This document shows, piece after piece, positions 27,903 through 36,729 of a stretch of DNA of 64,000 bases. The stretch spans positions 1,545,001 to 1,609,000 of the forward strand of contig NZ_CP029189.1 in NCBI RefSeq assembly GCF_008642275.1, in the 5' to 3' direction. The translations under genes and the position numbers were made by a program. The first letter of the stretch is position 1. The number at the start of each line of letters is the position of its first letter. The notes below the pieces were generated by a model. That model had not been told where the DNA came from. It did not search any database and saw only the letters and a list, made by a program, of their open reading frames with translations. The DNA comes from Streptomyces venezuelae (GTDB lineage Bacteria; Actinomycetota; Actinomycetes; Streptomycetales; Streptomycetaceae).

Positions 27903-28718
27903 TCAGGCGGCGTTGCGGGCCCGCCGGTAGAGAACGGTGCCGGCGAGCAGCAGGCCGCCTGCGAGCGGCAGCCCGGCGGTGAGGACGTCACCGGTCCCGG
28001 TGGCGGCGAGACCGCCGGCCTGGCCGGGGTTGTTGCCGGTCCCCGGACCGGGGTTCGTACCGGGGGTGACGGAACCGCTGCCGGGGGTGTTCGGCGTACC
28101 CGGGTTTCCGGGGGTACCGGGGCCACCGGGGTTGCCGGGCGTACCCGGACCACCAGGGTTACCGGGCGTACCCGGCCCGCCGGGGTTGCCCGGGTTACCC
28201 GGCCCGCCGGGGTTACCGGGACCACCAGGGTTACCGGGACCACCGGGGTTGCCCGGACCGCCCGGGTTACCGGGACCACCGGGGTTACCGGGACCGCCCG
28301 GGTTACCCGGACCACCGGGGTTACCGGGACCGCCCGGGTTGCCCGGACCGCCCGGGTTACCGGGACCACCGGGGTTGCCCGGACCGCCCGGGTTGCCCGG
28401 GTGGTCGTCGCACGGCTCGTCGTCGCCCGGGTGCTCCGGCTTCGGCGGCTTCGGCTTGGCCTGGCCGGATCCGTTCGCGCAGTGGTTCCCGAAGGCCGGG
28501 TTGAGGGCTCCCACCACGTTGATCGTGTTCCCGCAGACGTTCACCGGCGCGTCCACGGGCGCCTGCAGGTTGTTCCCGGACAGCAGGCCCGGAGAGTTCG
28601 CGGTGTGCCCCGAGGCCACGGAGTCCGCGTGTGCGTAGCCCCCGCCCATCGCGAGGACACCCCCCGCGGCCGCCATGGTGATCAGGGTCTTCCTGGTGAC
28701 CTGTGCCGGTCGTCGCAT
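27903..28718 (-). CDS. long chaplin with collagen-like stalk and LAxTG sortase signal
   Basis: 271-aa secreted cell-wall-anchored chaplin. In order: a signal peptide (about 1-31, ending YAHA), a single chaplin domain (about 32-85) with the two-Cys core [20 protein letters not shown], a charged Pro linker, then about 13 GNPGGP hexapeptides plus degenerate PGT/PGN triplets. The C-terminus is LAATG followed by a hydrophobic helix and RRARNAA, the LAxTG signal for class E sortases. Long chaplins such as ChpA-C of S. coelicolor have two chaplin domains; this one has one plus a Gly-X-Y stalk. It sits beside chpH as chpC does in S. coelicolor. Confidence 0.88.
   Translation of the reverse strand: MRRPAQVTRKTLITMAAAGGVLAMGGGYAHADSVASGHTANSPGLLSGNNLQAPVDAPVNVCGNTINVVGALNPAFGNHCANGSGQAKPKPPKPEHPGDDEPCDDHPGNPGGPGNPGGPGNPGGPGNPGGPGNPGGPGNPGGPGNPGGPGNPGGPGNPGGPGNPGGPGNPGGPGNPGNPGGPGTPGNPGGPGTPGNPGGPGTPGNPGTPNTPGSGSVTPGTNPGPGTGNNPGQAGGLAATGTGDVLTAGLPLAGGLLLAGTVLYRRARNAA
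28090..28404. repeat. tandem 18-bp-based coding repeat (collagen-like)
   Basis: Coding-strand tandem units encode GNPGGP about 13 times, then variants with Thr. Units differ at third positions (ACC/CCC, CCG/CCA variants), so they have diverged silently while the peptide is kept. Boundaries are approximate. Confidence 0.85.
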
Positions 28719-28830
28719 CTGTACTCGTCCCCTGGTGTGTACGTTTCGGCCGTCGTCCGACGGCCCGGCCCACCCGGCTCCCCTGCCTGGTACGCCGGAA
28801 GTGAGAAGAATCCGGTCCGGAAAGCCCGGT

Positions 28831-28862
28831 GGCCCCGGAGCGCTGGGATGCGCTCCGGGGCC
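28831..28862. terminator. terminator of chpH
   Basis: GGCCCCGGAGCGC (28831-28843) pairs perfectly with 28850-28862 around TGGGAT. It lies 16 nt downstream of the minus-strand chpH stop. Confidence 0.88.
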
Positions 28863-28878
28863 GAAGACTTCAGACGCG

Positions 28879-29112
28879 TCAGGCGTTGACGCAGGTGTTG
28901 CCGAAGGCCGGGTTCAGCAGGCCGATGACGGAGATCGTGTTGCCGCAGACGTTCACGGGAACGTGGACGGGAACCTGCACGACGTTGCCGGACAGGACAC
29001 CGGGCGAACCGATGGCCGCACCCTGCGCACCCGCATCGGCGTGGGCCAGACCCGCACCCGCGAGAACCAGGCCACCGGTGGCAGCCACTGCGGCGACAAC
29101 CTTCTTGATCAT
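28879..29112 (-). CDS. chpH: short chaplin, ChpH-like
   Basis: 77-aa secreted hydrophobic chaplin that would self-assemble into amyloid fibrils on aerial hyphae and spores. The signal peptide [19 protein letters not shown] ends at AHA. The mature part is a single chaplin domain with [20 protein letters not shown] and the two cysteines of [20 protein letters not shown] that form the intramolecular disulfide. The AGGAGG ribosome site is ideally placed before ATG 29112. The gene next to it encodes the sortase-anchored chaplin, the same pairing as chpC-chpH in S. coelicolor. It has its own hairpin terminator. Confidence 0.96.
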   Translation of the reverse strand: MIKKVVAAVAATGGLVLAGAGLAHADAGAQGAAIGSPGVLSGNVVQVPVHVPVNVCGNTISVIGLLNPAFGNTCVNA

Positions 29113-29242
29113 TGTTCCTCCTAGTAGGCAATTGCGGTCCCAGCCGCGGACCGCAACACCTGTAACGAGGAGGGATCACCGGGGCTACGAGCGTATGAGT
29201 GCATTCACTCTTCTCAGTGGAATGCGCACACCTTCTCGAATC

Positions 29243-30568
29243 TCAGGCGTTGTCGATGAACCGGTCGAGCACCCGCACGCCGAACTTCAGTCCGTCGACC
29301 GGCACCCGCTCGTCCACACCGTGGAACATCCCGGCGAAGTCCAGCTCCGGCGGCAGCTGCAGCGGCGCGAAGCCGAAGCAGCGGATGCCGAGGTCGTCGA
29401 AGGACTTGGCGTCCGTACCGCCCGAGAGCATGTACGGGACCGCCCGCGCGATCGGGTCCTCGGCCTTCAGGGCGCCCTGCATGGCGTCCACCAGCCTGCC
29501 GTCGAAGTCCGTCTCCAGCGCCTTGTCGCCGTGCACGTCCTCGCGCTTCACGCGCGGGCCGAGGATCCGGTCCAGGTCGGCGAAGAACTCGTCCTCGTAG
29601 CCCGGCAGGAAACGGCCGTCGACGTGGGCCGTCGCCTGCCCGGGGATGACGTTGACCTTGTAGCCGGCGCCGAGCATCGTCGGGGCGGCCGAGTTGCGCA
29701 GCGTCGCGCCGACCATCTTGGCGATGCCGCCGAGCTTGGCGAGCGTCGCGTCCATGTCGTCCGGGTCCAGCGGGGTCCCGAGCGCGTCCGAGAGCTCGTC
29801 GAGGAAACTGCGCACCGTCTTGGTCACGCGGACCGGCCACTGGTGGCGGCCGAGCCTGCCCACGGCCTCGCACAGCTCCGTGATGGCGTTGTCGCTGTTG
29901 GTCATGGAGCCGTGACCCGCGGTGCCGTCCACCGTGAGCCGCATCCAGTGCATGCCCTTCTGGGCGGTCTCCACGAGGTAGAGCCGCAGGTTCTCGTTGA
30001 CCGTGAAGGAGAAGCCGCCGACCTCGCCGATCGCCTCGGTGACTCCCTCGAACAGGCCCGGGTGCTTGTCGACGAGGTGCCGGGCCCCGTAGATGCCGCC
30101 CGCCTCCTCGTCGGCGAGGAAGGCCAGCACGATGTCCCGCGGGGGCTTGCGCCCGCTGCGCATCCGGTCGCGTACGACGGCCAGCGTCATCGCGTCCATG
30201 TCCTTCATGTCGACGGCGCCCCGGCCCCACACGCAGCCGTCGGCGATCTCGCCCGCGAAGGGGTCGTACGTCCAGTCGGCGGCGTTCGCCGGAACCACGT
30301 CGGTGTGCCCGTGGATCAGCAGCGCCGGCCGTGAGGGGTCCTCCCCCTCGATCCGCGCCACGGTCGAGGCGCGCCCCTTGTGCGATTCGAAGATCTGCGG
30401 CTCCAGCCCGACCTCGGCGAGCTTCTCGGCGACCCATTCCGCCGCCTTGCGCTCACCGGGACCCGAGTGGTCTCCGTAGTTGCTGGTGTCGATCCGGATG
30501 AGGTCCCGGCAGAGGTCGACCACCTCGTCCTCGCCGGAGACGGTCCTGCCCGTGCTCGACTCGCTCAC
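29243..30568 (-). CDS. M20-family metallopeptidase
   Basis: 441-aa zinc-dependent M20 peptidase or deacylase. The first metal-ligand motif is LLIHGHTDVVP with the catalytic Asp. The bridging Asp lies in GRGAVDMKDMDA and the general base Glu in FLADEEAGGIYGA. A dimerisation domain holds TVDGTAGHGSM. The last ligand His is in GMFHGVDERVPVDGL. Probably cytoplasmic, releasing amino acids from peptides or acylated amino acids. GTG at 30568 has GGGAGG seven bases upstream; the alternative GTG at 30583 lies before that site. It stands alone between chpH and the tRNA. Confidence 0.9.
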   Translation of the reverse strand: MSESSTGRTVSGEDEVVDLCRDLIRIDTSNYGDHSGPGERKAAEWVAEKLAEVGLEPQIFESHKGRASTVARIEGEDPSRPALLIHGHTDVVPANAADWTYDPFAGEIADGCVWGRGAVDMKDMDAMTLAVVRDRMRSGRKPPRDIVLAFLADEEAGGIYGARHLVDKHPGLFEGVTEAIGEVGGFSFTVNENLRLYLVETAQKGMHWMRLTVDGTAGHGSMTNSDNAITELCEAVGRLGRHQWPVRVTKTVRSFLDELSDALGTPLDPDDMDATLAKLGGIAKMVGATLRNSAAPTMLGAGYKVNVIPGQATAHVDGRFLPGYEDEFFADLDRILGPRVKREDVHGDKALETDFDGRLVDAMQGALKAEDPIARAVPYMLSGGTDAKSFDDLGIRCFGFAPLQLPPELDFAGMFHGVDERVPVDGLKFGVRVLDRFIDNA

Positions 30569-30733
30569 GCTGCTTCCTCCCACTGATCAGTACCGAAGCT
30601 CCATCCTCCCGCTCCGGGCCGTTCTCCCCAAGGGCGATCCCCGGCCGTCGGGGGGTGTGATCGAGGACCCCGGAATGTTTGGTAATGTTTTCCACGTCGG
30701 AACGGCCCGCGAGGGACGCGAGACAGACACCTT

Positions 30734-30821
30734 GTCCGGGTGGCGGAATGGCAGACGCGCTAGCTTGAGGTGCTAGTGCCCTTTATCGGGCGTGGGGGTT
30801 CAAGTCCCCCCTCGGACACCA
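30734..30821 (+). tRNA. tRNA-Leu (anticodon GAG)
   Basis: 88-nt class-II tRNA. The acceptor arm GTCCGGG pairs with CTCGGAC (one G-T pair), followed by A and encoded CCA at 30819-30821. The anticodon stem CTAGC/GCTAG encloses TTGAGGT, giving anticodon GAG. A long variable arm (TGCCCTTTATCGGGCG) and the T-arm GGGGGTTCAAGTCCCCC are present, as expected for leucine tRNAs. Confidence 0.97.
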
Positions 30822-30837
30822 TGGTCACACGACCAGG

Positions 30838-30880
30838 AAGAGCCGGTCAGAGCGACGCGAGTCGCTCTGACCGGCTCTTT
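30838..30880. terminator. terminator after tRNA-Leu
   Basis: A 19-bp perfect stem (30838-30856 with 30861-30879) has a GCGA tetraloop of the GNRA class and is followed by TTTCG. It begins 16 nt after the tRNA. Confidence 0.93.
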
Positions 30881-30905
30881 CGTCGTCCCGTGGCGCGGGA
30901 CGCGG

Positions 30906-30930
30906 GTGGGGCCGGCGGTTCCGGCCCCAC
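30906..30930. terminator. terminator of the ECF sigma factor gene
   Basis: GTGGGGCCGG (30906-30915) pairs perfectly with CCGGCCCCAC (30921-30930), loop CGGTT. It lies 15 nt past the minus-strand sigma gene stop. Confidence 0.85.
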
Positions 30931-30945
30931 TCCGGGCGCACCCGG

Positions 30946-31899
30946 TCAGCCCCGCCGGGCCTCTCCGTCCTGCCCCTCCGCGAACCAGGGGCGGAGCTTC
31001 TCCGGATTGCGGACCGCCCAGATACGGGTGACACGGTCGCCGTCGAGTCCGAACGCGGCCACGGTCACGGTGACCCCGGCGAGCTGGGCGACCAGACCGG
31101 GCCGGCCGTTGACCGAGCGTTCCAGGAGCTTCAGTCCGGGAGCCCTGTCGGCGATCTGGATCAGGTAATCGGCGATCCGCGCGGCGCCCTCGACCGGACG
31201 CAGGGTCGCACCGACCAGTCCGCCGCCGTCGGCGGTCATCGTGGCGTCGGGGGCCAGCAGACCGACGAGGGCCTTGATGTCCCTGGCTTCCCACGCCTCC
31301 TTGAAGTTCCGTACCAGAGGGGCCTGTCCGGCCGTGGGGGCCGTCGGAACCTGCGCGGCGCCCACCCGCCGGCGGGCCGACGTCGCCAGCTGCCGGCAGG
31401 CCGCCGGGGTCCGGCCGACGATCTGGGCTATCTCGGCGAAGGGGTAGCGGAAGACGTCGTGGAGGACGAACGCGACGCGTTCGGCCGGGGTCATCGACTC
31501 CAGCACGACGAGGAAGGCCATGTTGACCGACTCGTCGAGGGTGACCCGGTCGGCGGGGTCGACCGGTCCGGACCCGCCGCCGGCCGGCCCGCTGATCCAC
31601 TCCGCGCGGTCGGGCAGCGGCTCGGGGACCCATTCGCCGACGTAGCGCTCGCGCCGTGCCCGCGCCGAGCCGAGCAGGTCCAGGCAGATGCGGCCGGCGA
31701 CCGTGGTCAGCCAGGCACCGGGCGACTCGACGGCTTCCTGCTTCTGCCTGGGCATCGCGTACCAGCGCGCGTAGGTCTCCTGTACCGCGTCCTCGGCCTC
31801 GGCCAGCGAACCGAGCAGCCGGTAGGCGAGGTTGGTGAGGTGTCCCCGCTCTCCGACGATCACGTCCAGGTGAGGATCGGACGACGTACTCATGCTCAC
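30946..31899 (-). CDS. ECF RNA polymerase sigma factor, SigJ/ECF41-like
   Basis: 317-aa sigma-70 family ECF factor with a C-terminal SnoaL-like extension. Region 2 is RLLGSLAEAEDAVQETYARW, and region 4 is AFVLHDVFRYPFAEIAQIVG with TPAACRQLATSARRRV. The extension carries DGGG (TADGGGLVGA) and RNPEKL, and the linker has EWVPEPL. These three motifs mark the ECF41 group, where the C-terminal domain controls sigma activity in place of an anti-sigma factor. Start GTG 31899 follows GGGGGAG; ATG 31893 is the alternative. It is divergent from a small membrane protein gene that may be its target. Confidence 0.88.
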   Translation of the reverse strand: MSMSTSSDPHLDVIVGERGHLTNLAYRLLGSLAEAEDAVQETYARWYAMPRQKQEAVESPGAWLTTVAGRICLDLLGSARARRERYVGEWVPEPLPDRAEWISGPAGGGSGPVDPADRVTLDESVNMAFLVVLESMTPAERVAFVLHDVFRYPFAEIAQIVGRTPAACRQLATSARRRVGAAQVPTAPTAGQAPLVRNFKEAWEARDIKALVGLLAPDATMTADGGGLVGATLRPVEGAARIADYLIQIADRAPGLKLLERSVNGRPGLVAQLAGVTVTVAAFGLDGDRVTRIWAVRNPEKLRPWFAEGQDGEARRG

Positions 31900-31933
31900 G
31901 ACTGCTCCCCCTGGCCCGCCTCCCGGTGCCCCG

Positions 31934-31960
31934 CCTCACATTTCGCGGGGCCACGTCGTC
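31934..31960 (+). promoter_or_regulatory. candidate ECF41-type promoter
   Basis: CCTCACA (31934-31940), 16 bp, then CGTC (31957-31960), upstream of the gene at 32015. The published ECF41 consensus as I recall is TGTCACA in the -35 region and CGTC in the -10 region, so five of seven -35 bases and all -10 bases fit. Confidence 0.5.
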
Positions 31961-32014
31961 GGACTACCGAGACCATATCGATCTACGCCGTGAGGCAGAA
32001 GAGGGGCCGCCACC

Positions 32015-32398
32015 ATGGCCACACTGACGACGGAGAAGCCGCGTACCTTCACCTTCCTGCAGGTCACCGTCGGCTTGCAGACCCTGGCCATCTTCTTCCA
32101 GGCGGCCACCGCCGGGGTGCTGCTGTCCTCGGCCCACGGTGAGCTGCTGCACGGCATCGGAGCGCGCGTGATGTACGGGGCGACGATGCTGTACGTGATC
32201 GCCGCGGTGCTCGCGTGGCGGCCGGGCGGCGGGTCGCCGCGGCCGATCCTGTACTCGTCCGGGTTCCTCGTCCTCGCCTCGGTGCAGGTGGTCCTGGGGA
32301 TCGCGCGCGTGCCGTCGGTCCACGTCCCCCTGGGTGTCCTGATGTTCGCCCTGAGCCTGCTGGCGCTGAGCCGCGGACCGCTCGCCCGGCGGTCCTGA
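32015..32398 (+). CDS. small integral membrane protein
   Basis: 127-aa protein with four predicted membrane helices (around VGLQTLAIFFQAATAGVLLS, GATMLYVIAAVLAW, GFLVLASVQVVLGIA and GVLMFALSLLALS). No catalytic motif is visible. It does not match a family I can name. It is read divergently from the ECF41-like sigma factor across 115 bp that contain a matching candidate promoter, so it is a plausible member of that regulon. ATG at 32015. A long bidirectional terminator follows. Confidence 0.75.
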   Translation: MATLTTEKPRTFTFLQVTVGLQTLAIFFQAATAGVLLSSAHGELLHGIGARVMYGATMLYVIAAVLAWRPGGGSPRPILYSSGFLVLASVQVVLGIARVPSVHVPLGVLMFALSLLALSRGPLARRS

Positions 32399-32423
32399 TC
32401 GGCGCTGGCGGGGGCGGAACGGT

Positions 32424-32466
32424 CGAGGCCCCCCGCCCGGAACGGATTCCGGTGCGGGGGGCCTCG
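32424..32466. terminator. bidirectional terminator, long stem
   Basis: CGAGGCCCCCCGC (32424-32436) pairs with 32454-32466. The stem continues as CCGGAA/TTCCGG around CGGA with one bulged T, 19 bp in all. It separates the convergent membrane protein and permease genes. Confidence 0.92.
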
Positions 32467-32481
32467 TGGGCGGTCGCGGGA

Positions 32482-33930
32482 TCAGCGGCGGCCGGTGGCG
32501 AGTTCGGCCACGCGGCCACGGACCAGGTACCAGCCGCCGACCAGGGCGGCGCCGATGACCGGGACGAACAGGACCGTGGTCCGGCCGACGCCGCCGTCGC
32601 ACCACATCAGCACCAGCACGGCGAGCAGGAAGGCCAGGGTGACGATCTGGGTGTACGGCGCCCAGGGCAGGCGGTACGAGGGGCGCTCCACGAGGTCCCG
32701 CTGGGCGCGGCGCCAGAAGAACAGCGAGCAGATCATGACCATCGCCCAGGTGCCGAGGATGCCCAGCGAGGCGAAGTTCAGGACGAGCTCGAAGGCGTCC
32801 TTCGGCATGAGGGCGTTCAGGCCGACGCCCGCGAGGCCGAACGCGGCGGTGAAGAGGACGCCGCCGTAGGGGACCTTGCCCTTGTTCATGACGCCGGTGA
32901 ACTTCGGGGCGGAGCCGGACAGGGACATCGAGCGCAGGATGCGGCCGGTGGAGTAGAGGCCGGAGTTCAGGCTGGAGAGGGCGGCCGTCAGGACGACGAG
33001 GTTCATGATGCCCGCAGCGCCGGGGACGCCGAGCTTGTCGAAGACGGTGACGAAGGGGCTCTGGTCGGAGCTGTACGCGGTGTAGGGCAGGAGGAGGGCG
33101 AGGAGGACGACCGAGCCGACGTAGAAGAGGCCCACGCGCCACATGATCGAGTTGATCGCCTTCGGCATGATCTTCTCGGGGTTCTCGGTCTCGCCGGCGG
33201 CGACGCCGCAGAGTTCGACTGAGGCGTACGCGAAGACGACGCCCTGGATGACCAGGAGCATCGGGAGGACGCCGGAGGGGAAGAGGCCGCCGTTGTCCGT
33301 GATGTTGGCGAGGCCGGGGGTGCTGCCGCCGATGTCGTGGCTGGTGGCGACGAGCCAGATGCCGACGATCAGGAAGATCACGAGGGCGGCGACCTTGACG
33401 AGCGAGAACCAGAACTCCATCTCGCCGAAGTACTTCACCGAGATCAGGTTGGCGGTGAGCACGATGGCGAGGGCGATGAAGGCGAGGACCCACTGGGGGA
33501 CGTCGGTGAACAGCGACCAGAAGTGGGCGTAGGTCGCGGCGGCCGTGATGTCGGCCACGGTGGTCGTGGACCAGTTCAGGAAGTACAGCCAGCCGGCCGT
33601 GTAGGCGCCCTTCTCGCCCATGAACTCTCGGGCGTAGGAGACGAAGGCACCGGAGGACGGGCGGTAGAGGACGAGCTCGCCGAGGGCCCGGACGACGAAG
33701 AAGGCGAAGACTCCGCACACCGCGTAGGCGATCGCGAGGGAGGGGCCGGCGCCGGCGAGGCGGCCGCCCGCGCCGAGGAAGAGGCCGGTGCCTATGGCTC
33801 CGCCGATCGCGATCATGTTGATGTGGCGGGACTTGAGGTCCTTGCTGTAGCCCTCGTCACCGGCGTCGACATGGCGGGTCGGCGCCGGGGCGGGTGCCTC
33901 GGTCAAGGTGCGGTCACTCAGGTCACTCAT
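32482..33930 (-). CDS. amino acid permease, APC family (AnsP/GabP-like)
   Basis: 482-aa proton-coupled amino acid transporter with about twelve membrane helices. The start of helix 1 is HINMIAIGGAIGTGLFLGAG, the canonical substrate-binding GxGxG region of the AAT subgroup. Other family segments are PSSGAFVSYAREFMGEKGAY and CGVAAGETENPEKIMPKAIN. Close relatives carry asparagine, GABA, proline or aromatic acids; I cannot assign which. ATG at 33930 follows a weak GAAGG. It lies downstream of a second, different APC permease, but a terminator separates them, so they are independent units. Confidence 0.88.
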   Translation of the reverse strand: MSDLSDRTLTEAPAPAPTRHVDAGDEGYSKDLKSRHINMIAIGGAIGTGLFLGAGGRLAGAGPSLAIAYAVCGVFAFFVVRALGELVLYRPSSGAFVSYAREFMGEKGAYTAGWLYFLNWSTTTVADITAAATYAHFWSLFTDVPQWVLAFIALAIVLTANLISVKYFGEMEFWFSLVKVAALVIFLIVGIWLVATSHDIGGSTPGLANITDNGGLFPSGVLPMLLVIQGVVFAYASVELCGVAAGETENPEKIMPKAINSIMWRVGLFYVGSVVLLALLLPYTAYSSDQSPFVTVFDKLGVPGAAGIMNLVVLTAALSSLNSGLYSTGRILRSMSLSGSAPKFTGVMNKGKVPYGGVLFTAAFGLAGVGLNALMPKDAFELVLNFASLGILGTWAMVMICSLFFWRRAQRDLVERPSYRLPWAPYTQIVTLAFLLAVLVLMWCDGGVGRTTVLFVPVIGAALVGGWYLVRGRVAELATGRR

Positions 33931-34070
33931 GTGGAACTTCGCCTTCGTGGGTGGGACAAGGCCGCCGCGCAGGGGGCCGGGTGGTGTCCCCTGTGGCGCG
34001 ATCCGGGTGGTTTGGTCGCAACAGGAGACCATGAGGCTCCGCTCCCCTCCAAAAGCACCCCCTGCACGCA

Positions 34071-34110
34071 GAAGCCCCCGACGACCTTGGAAACGGGTGT
34101 CGGGGGCTTC
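34071..34110. terminator. terminator of the second APC permease gene
   Basis: GAAGCCCCCGAC (34071-34082) pairs with GTCGGGGGCTTC (34099-34110), a 12-bp perfect stem with a 16-nt loop. It lies about 20 nt after the minus-strand stop at 34131. Confidence 0.88.
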
Positions 34111-34130
34111 GCAGGAGCTGGAAAACGAGG

Positions 34131-35675
34131 TCAGTCGCTCGGGGTTCCCTCCGCTGCCTGGTCGAGGCGGAAGGCCTCGTTCCCGAGGCCGATCCGGGCG
34201 TGCACCTCGGGGCGGCTGCGGCGCAGCAGGGCTCCGTAGACCAGGCCGGTCACGACGGCGGCGCCGATGATGCCGGGCAGCACCCAGGTGAGTGCGGAGC
34301 CCTTCTCGGCGCCGACCAGGACTCCGAAGTCCTTGACGGTGTAGACGGCGATGGCGAGCAGGGCGAGGCCGGAGGTGCCGGCCGCGACGAGGCGCCAGAT
34401 CTGGGCGCCGGCGGTGCCGCGGCGGACGAAGAAGGCGATGACGGCGAAGGAGGCGGCGGCCATGAGAAGGGTCACGCCGAGGGCCCCGACGCTGCCCATC
34501 CAGGTGAACAGGTGCAGGACGGGGGTGGTGGGGTCGCCGGCGGGATTGTCGTCGGTGAGTGCGAAGGCGATCACGACGAGGGCGGCGACGCCGGTCTGCA
34601 GCAGGGAGCCGGTGGCGGGGGCGCCGGTGCCGGCGTTGGTGCGGCCGAAGGTGGCCGGGAGCAGGCCCTCGCGGCCCATCGCGAAGGCGTAGCGGGCGAC
34701 CACGTTGTGGAAGCTGAGCATGGCCGCGAACATGCCGGTGACGAAGAGGACGTGCAGGACGTCGGTGAAGGTGGTGCCGAGGCGGCTCTCGGTGAGCTGG
34801 AAGAGCAGGGTGGGGCCCGCCTCGGCGGAGGTCCTGACGACCTCGGAGGGGCCGGCGGCGACGGTGAGGGCCCAGGCGCTGACGGCGAAGAAGAGGGCGG
34901 CGAAGCCGACGGCGAGGAACATCACGCGGGAGACGACGATGTGCGGCTTGCTGGTCTCCTCGGCGTAGACCGGGGACTGCTCGAAGCCGACGAAGGCGGC
35001 GATGCAGAAGCAGAGCGCGGTGCCGAAGCCGGCTCCGCCGAGGGTCTCGGGGTTGAAGGCGTGGAGCGAGAGGCCTTCGGCGGCGGGCTTGGCGATGGCG
35101 GCGATGTCGAAGACGACGACGAGGACGCACTCGACGAGGAGGAGGACCCCGAGGACCTTGGCATTGAGGTCGATCTTGAGCCAGCCGAGTGCGCCGGTGA
35201 CGGCGACGGCGAGCAGGGCCGGTATCCACCAGGAGACTTCGGTGTCCAGGTAGGTGGCGAAGAGGCCGGATATCTCGAAGCCGAGGATGCCGAAGACGCC
35301 GACCTGCATGGCGCTGTACGCGACGAGGGCGACGAGGGAGGCGCCCGCGCCGGCGGTGGGGCCGAGGCCGCGGGCGATGTACGCGTAGAAGGCGCCGGCG
35401 TTGTGGACGTGGCGGCTCATCTCGGCGTATCCGACGCTGAAGAGCGCGAGGACGGCGCCGAGGATGACGAAGAGCAGGGGCTGGCCGACGATGCCCATGA
35501 CTCCGAAGGTCGTGGGCATGACACCGGCGACGACCATCAGGGGCGCACTGGCGGCGAGCACGGACAGCAGCAGGCCCGCGGTGCCGAGGCGGTTGGCGCG
35601 CAGGGCCCGGTCCTGGCCCTTGTACGTACGGATCTCGGCCGGGTCTTGGAGCGTGGAGGGTCTGCCCGTCGGCAT
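34131..35675 (-). CDS. APC-superfamily amino acid/amine permease
   Basis: 514-aa membrane transporter with about twelve helices and a hydrophilic N-terminus (TYKGQDRALRANRLGTAG). Helix 1 contains LAASAPLMVVAGVMPTTFG. Family segments include SRHVHNAGAFYAYIARGLG, FVGFEQSPVYAEETSKPH and SFHNVVARYAFAMGREGLLP. It belongs to a branch distinct from the neighbouring AAT-type permease, nearer the polyamine/organocation group; substrate unknown. ATG at 35675 has AAAGGA upstream. The next gene upstream on the same strand is an unknown protein whose stop lies 106 bp away, so cotranscription is possible. Confidence 0.87.
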   Translation of the reverse strand: MPTGRPSTLQDPAEIRTYKGQDRALRANRLGTAGLLLSVLAASAPLMVVAGVMPTTFGVMGIVGQPLLFVILGAVLALFSVGYAEMSRHVHNAGAFYAYIARGLGPTAGAGASLVALVAYSAMQVGVFGILGFEISGLFATYLDTEVSWWIPALLAVAVTGALGWLKIDLNAKVLGVLLLVECVLVVVFDIAAIAKPAAEGLSLHAFNPETLGGAGFGTALCFCIAAFVGFEQSPVYAEETSKPHIVVSRVMFLAVGFAALFFAVSAWALTVAAGPSEVVRTSAEAGPTLLFQLTESRLGTTFTDVLHVLFVTGMFAAMLSFHNVVARYAFAMGREGLLPATFGRTNAGTGAPATGSLLQTGVAALVVIAFALTDDNPAGDPTTPVLHLFTWMGSVGALGVTLLMAAASFAVIAFFVRRGTAGAQIWRLVAAGTSGLALLAIAVYTVKDFGVLVGAEKGSALTWVLPGIIGAAVVTGLVYGALLRRSRPEVHARIGLGNEAFRLDQAAEGTPSD

Positions 35676-35781
35676 GGCGGCGTCCTTTCGGGGGCGTGGT
35701 GCTCGGGGGAGGGGCGCTGGGGGTCTGCGGGGCCTTCGGGGCCCGCCCGGACGCCGTCGTGGCGTCCGTGTGCGGGGCGCG

Positions 35782-36729
35782 TCAGGCGGTGCCGAGAGCG
35801 ACGCCGCGAGCGGCGAGGAAGGCCTTGTGGGGGTCCCGGTCCGGATAGGACCAGGGGGCGCGGGTGGCATGGCTGCCGATGCGGTGGAAGAGGGCGGCGG
35901 CCTCGGCGGGACGGCCCTCGCAGAGTTTGGCGTGGGCGAGGAAGTTGAGGTCGACGCGGTTGCGGGGGTGGTCCTCGCGCTCCCACTCCAGCCACCAGTC
36001 GAAGGCGGAGCGCAGGACCTGGCGGGCACGGCGGCCCGCCCAGTGGGCGGCGGCCGACTCGGGCGAGTGCCCGTGCAGGGCGGCCAGCACCCGGTACCGC
36101 TCGGCGTGCGCGACGACGGGGAGCACGGCCAGCGGGGAGTCGGCCGGGGACTCCTCGGCGGCCCAGGACGCGAAGTCGTAGACCTCGTGGAGCGGGTCCT
36201 GGCCGGAGGTGAGGGCGCGTTCGGCGAGTCTGGCGACCATCAGGTGATGGGCGTGGTGGTGCTCGCGGTGGCGGGCCCGGACCTGGTCGAAGTGGCGGCT
36301 GAACTCCTCCTCGCCGCCGAAGGCGCGGGACAGGAGGAGCAGCCCGAGCCAGGGGGTCGGGTCGGCCGGGTGCAGGGCGGCGGCCCGGCGGCAGGCCTCC
36401 TCGGCCGCGGCCGGGCTGCCCTTCTGGCGCAGGGCGGTGAAGACGGCGGCGCAGGCGAGGAGGGTGGCGGCGTCGGCGCTCTCCGGTTCGGCGAGCAGCC
36501 ACTCACGGGCCCAGGCGGTGGCCGCCGGGGTCTGCGCGAGGACGACGACGCGGTGGCCGCGGCGGTCCCAGTCGTCGCCGGTGCCGACGAGCAGGGCCCG
36601 GGCCCGGGCCCACCGGCCCTGGGTGAACTGGGACCGTACGTCGACGAGTTCGGCGTCGCACAAGGCCGGGTCGAAGAGCTGGGCGTCCCGCTTGCGGGCG
36701 CGGCCGAGGGGCGGCGGAGGCGGGGACAT
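35782..36729 (-). CDS. hypothetical helical (TPR-like) protein
   Basis: 315-aa soluble protein made mostly of Ala/Arg-rich helices, resembling tetratricopeptide-type repeats: GRWARARALLVGTGDDW, AAAEEACRRAAALHPADPTP and EGRPAEAAALFHRIGSHA have the small-residue helix-pair pattern. No enzyme motif is seen. ATG at 36729 (MSPPPPPLGRARKRD) is chosen because the in-frame upstream extension is Arg/Pro-rich noise. GGAGGG lies upstream at slightly long spacing. Sits upstream of an APC permease gene on the same strand; a link between them is not demonstrated. Confidence 0.65.
   Translation of the reverse strand: MSPPPPPLGRARKRDAQLFDPALCDAELVDVRSQFTQGRWARARALLVGTGDDWDRRGHRVVVLAQTPAATAWAREWLLAEPESADAATLLACAAVFTALRQKGSPAAAEEACRRAAALHPADPTPWLGLLLLSRAFGGEEEFSRHFDQVRARHREHHHAHHLMVARLAERALTSGQDPLHEVYDFASWAAEESPADSPLAVLPVVAHAERYRVLAALHGHSPESAAAHWAGRRARQVLRSAFDWWLEWEREDHPRNRVDLNFLAHAKLCEGRPAEAAALFHRIGSHATRAPWSYPDRDPHKAFLAARGVALGTA

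Noticed and set aside
28090..28404. CRISPR-like regular repeat
   Set aside because: Repeats are contiguous 18-bp coding units without spacers and translate to a collagen-like peptide.
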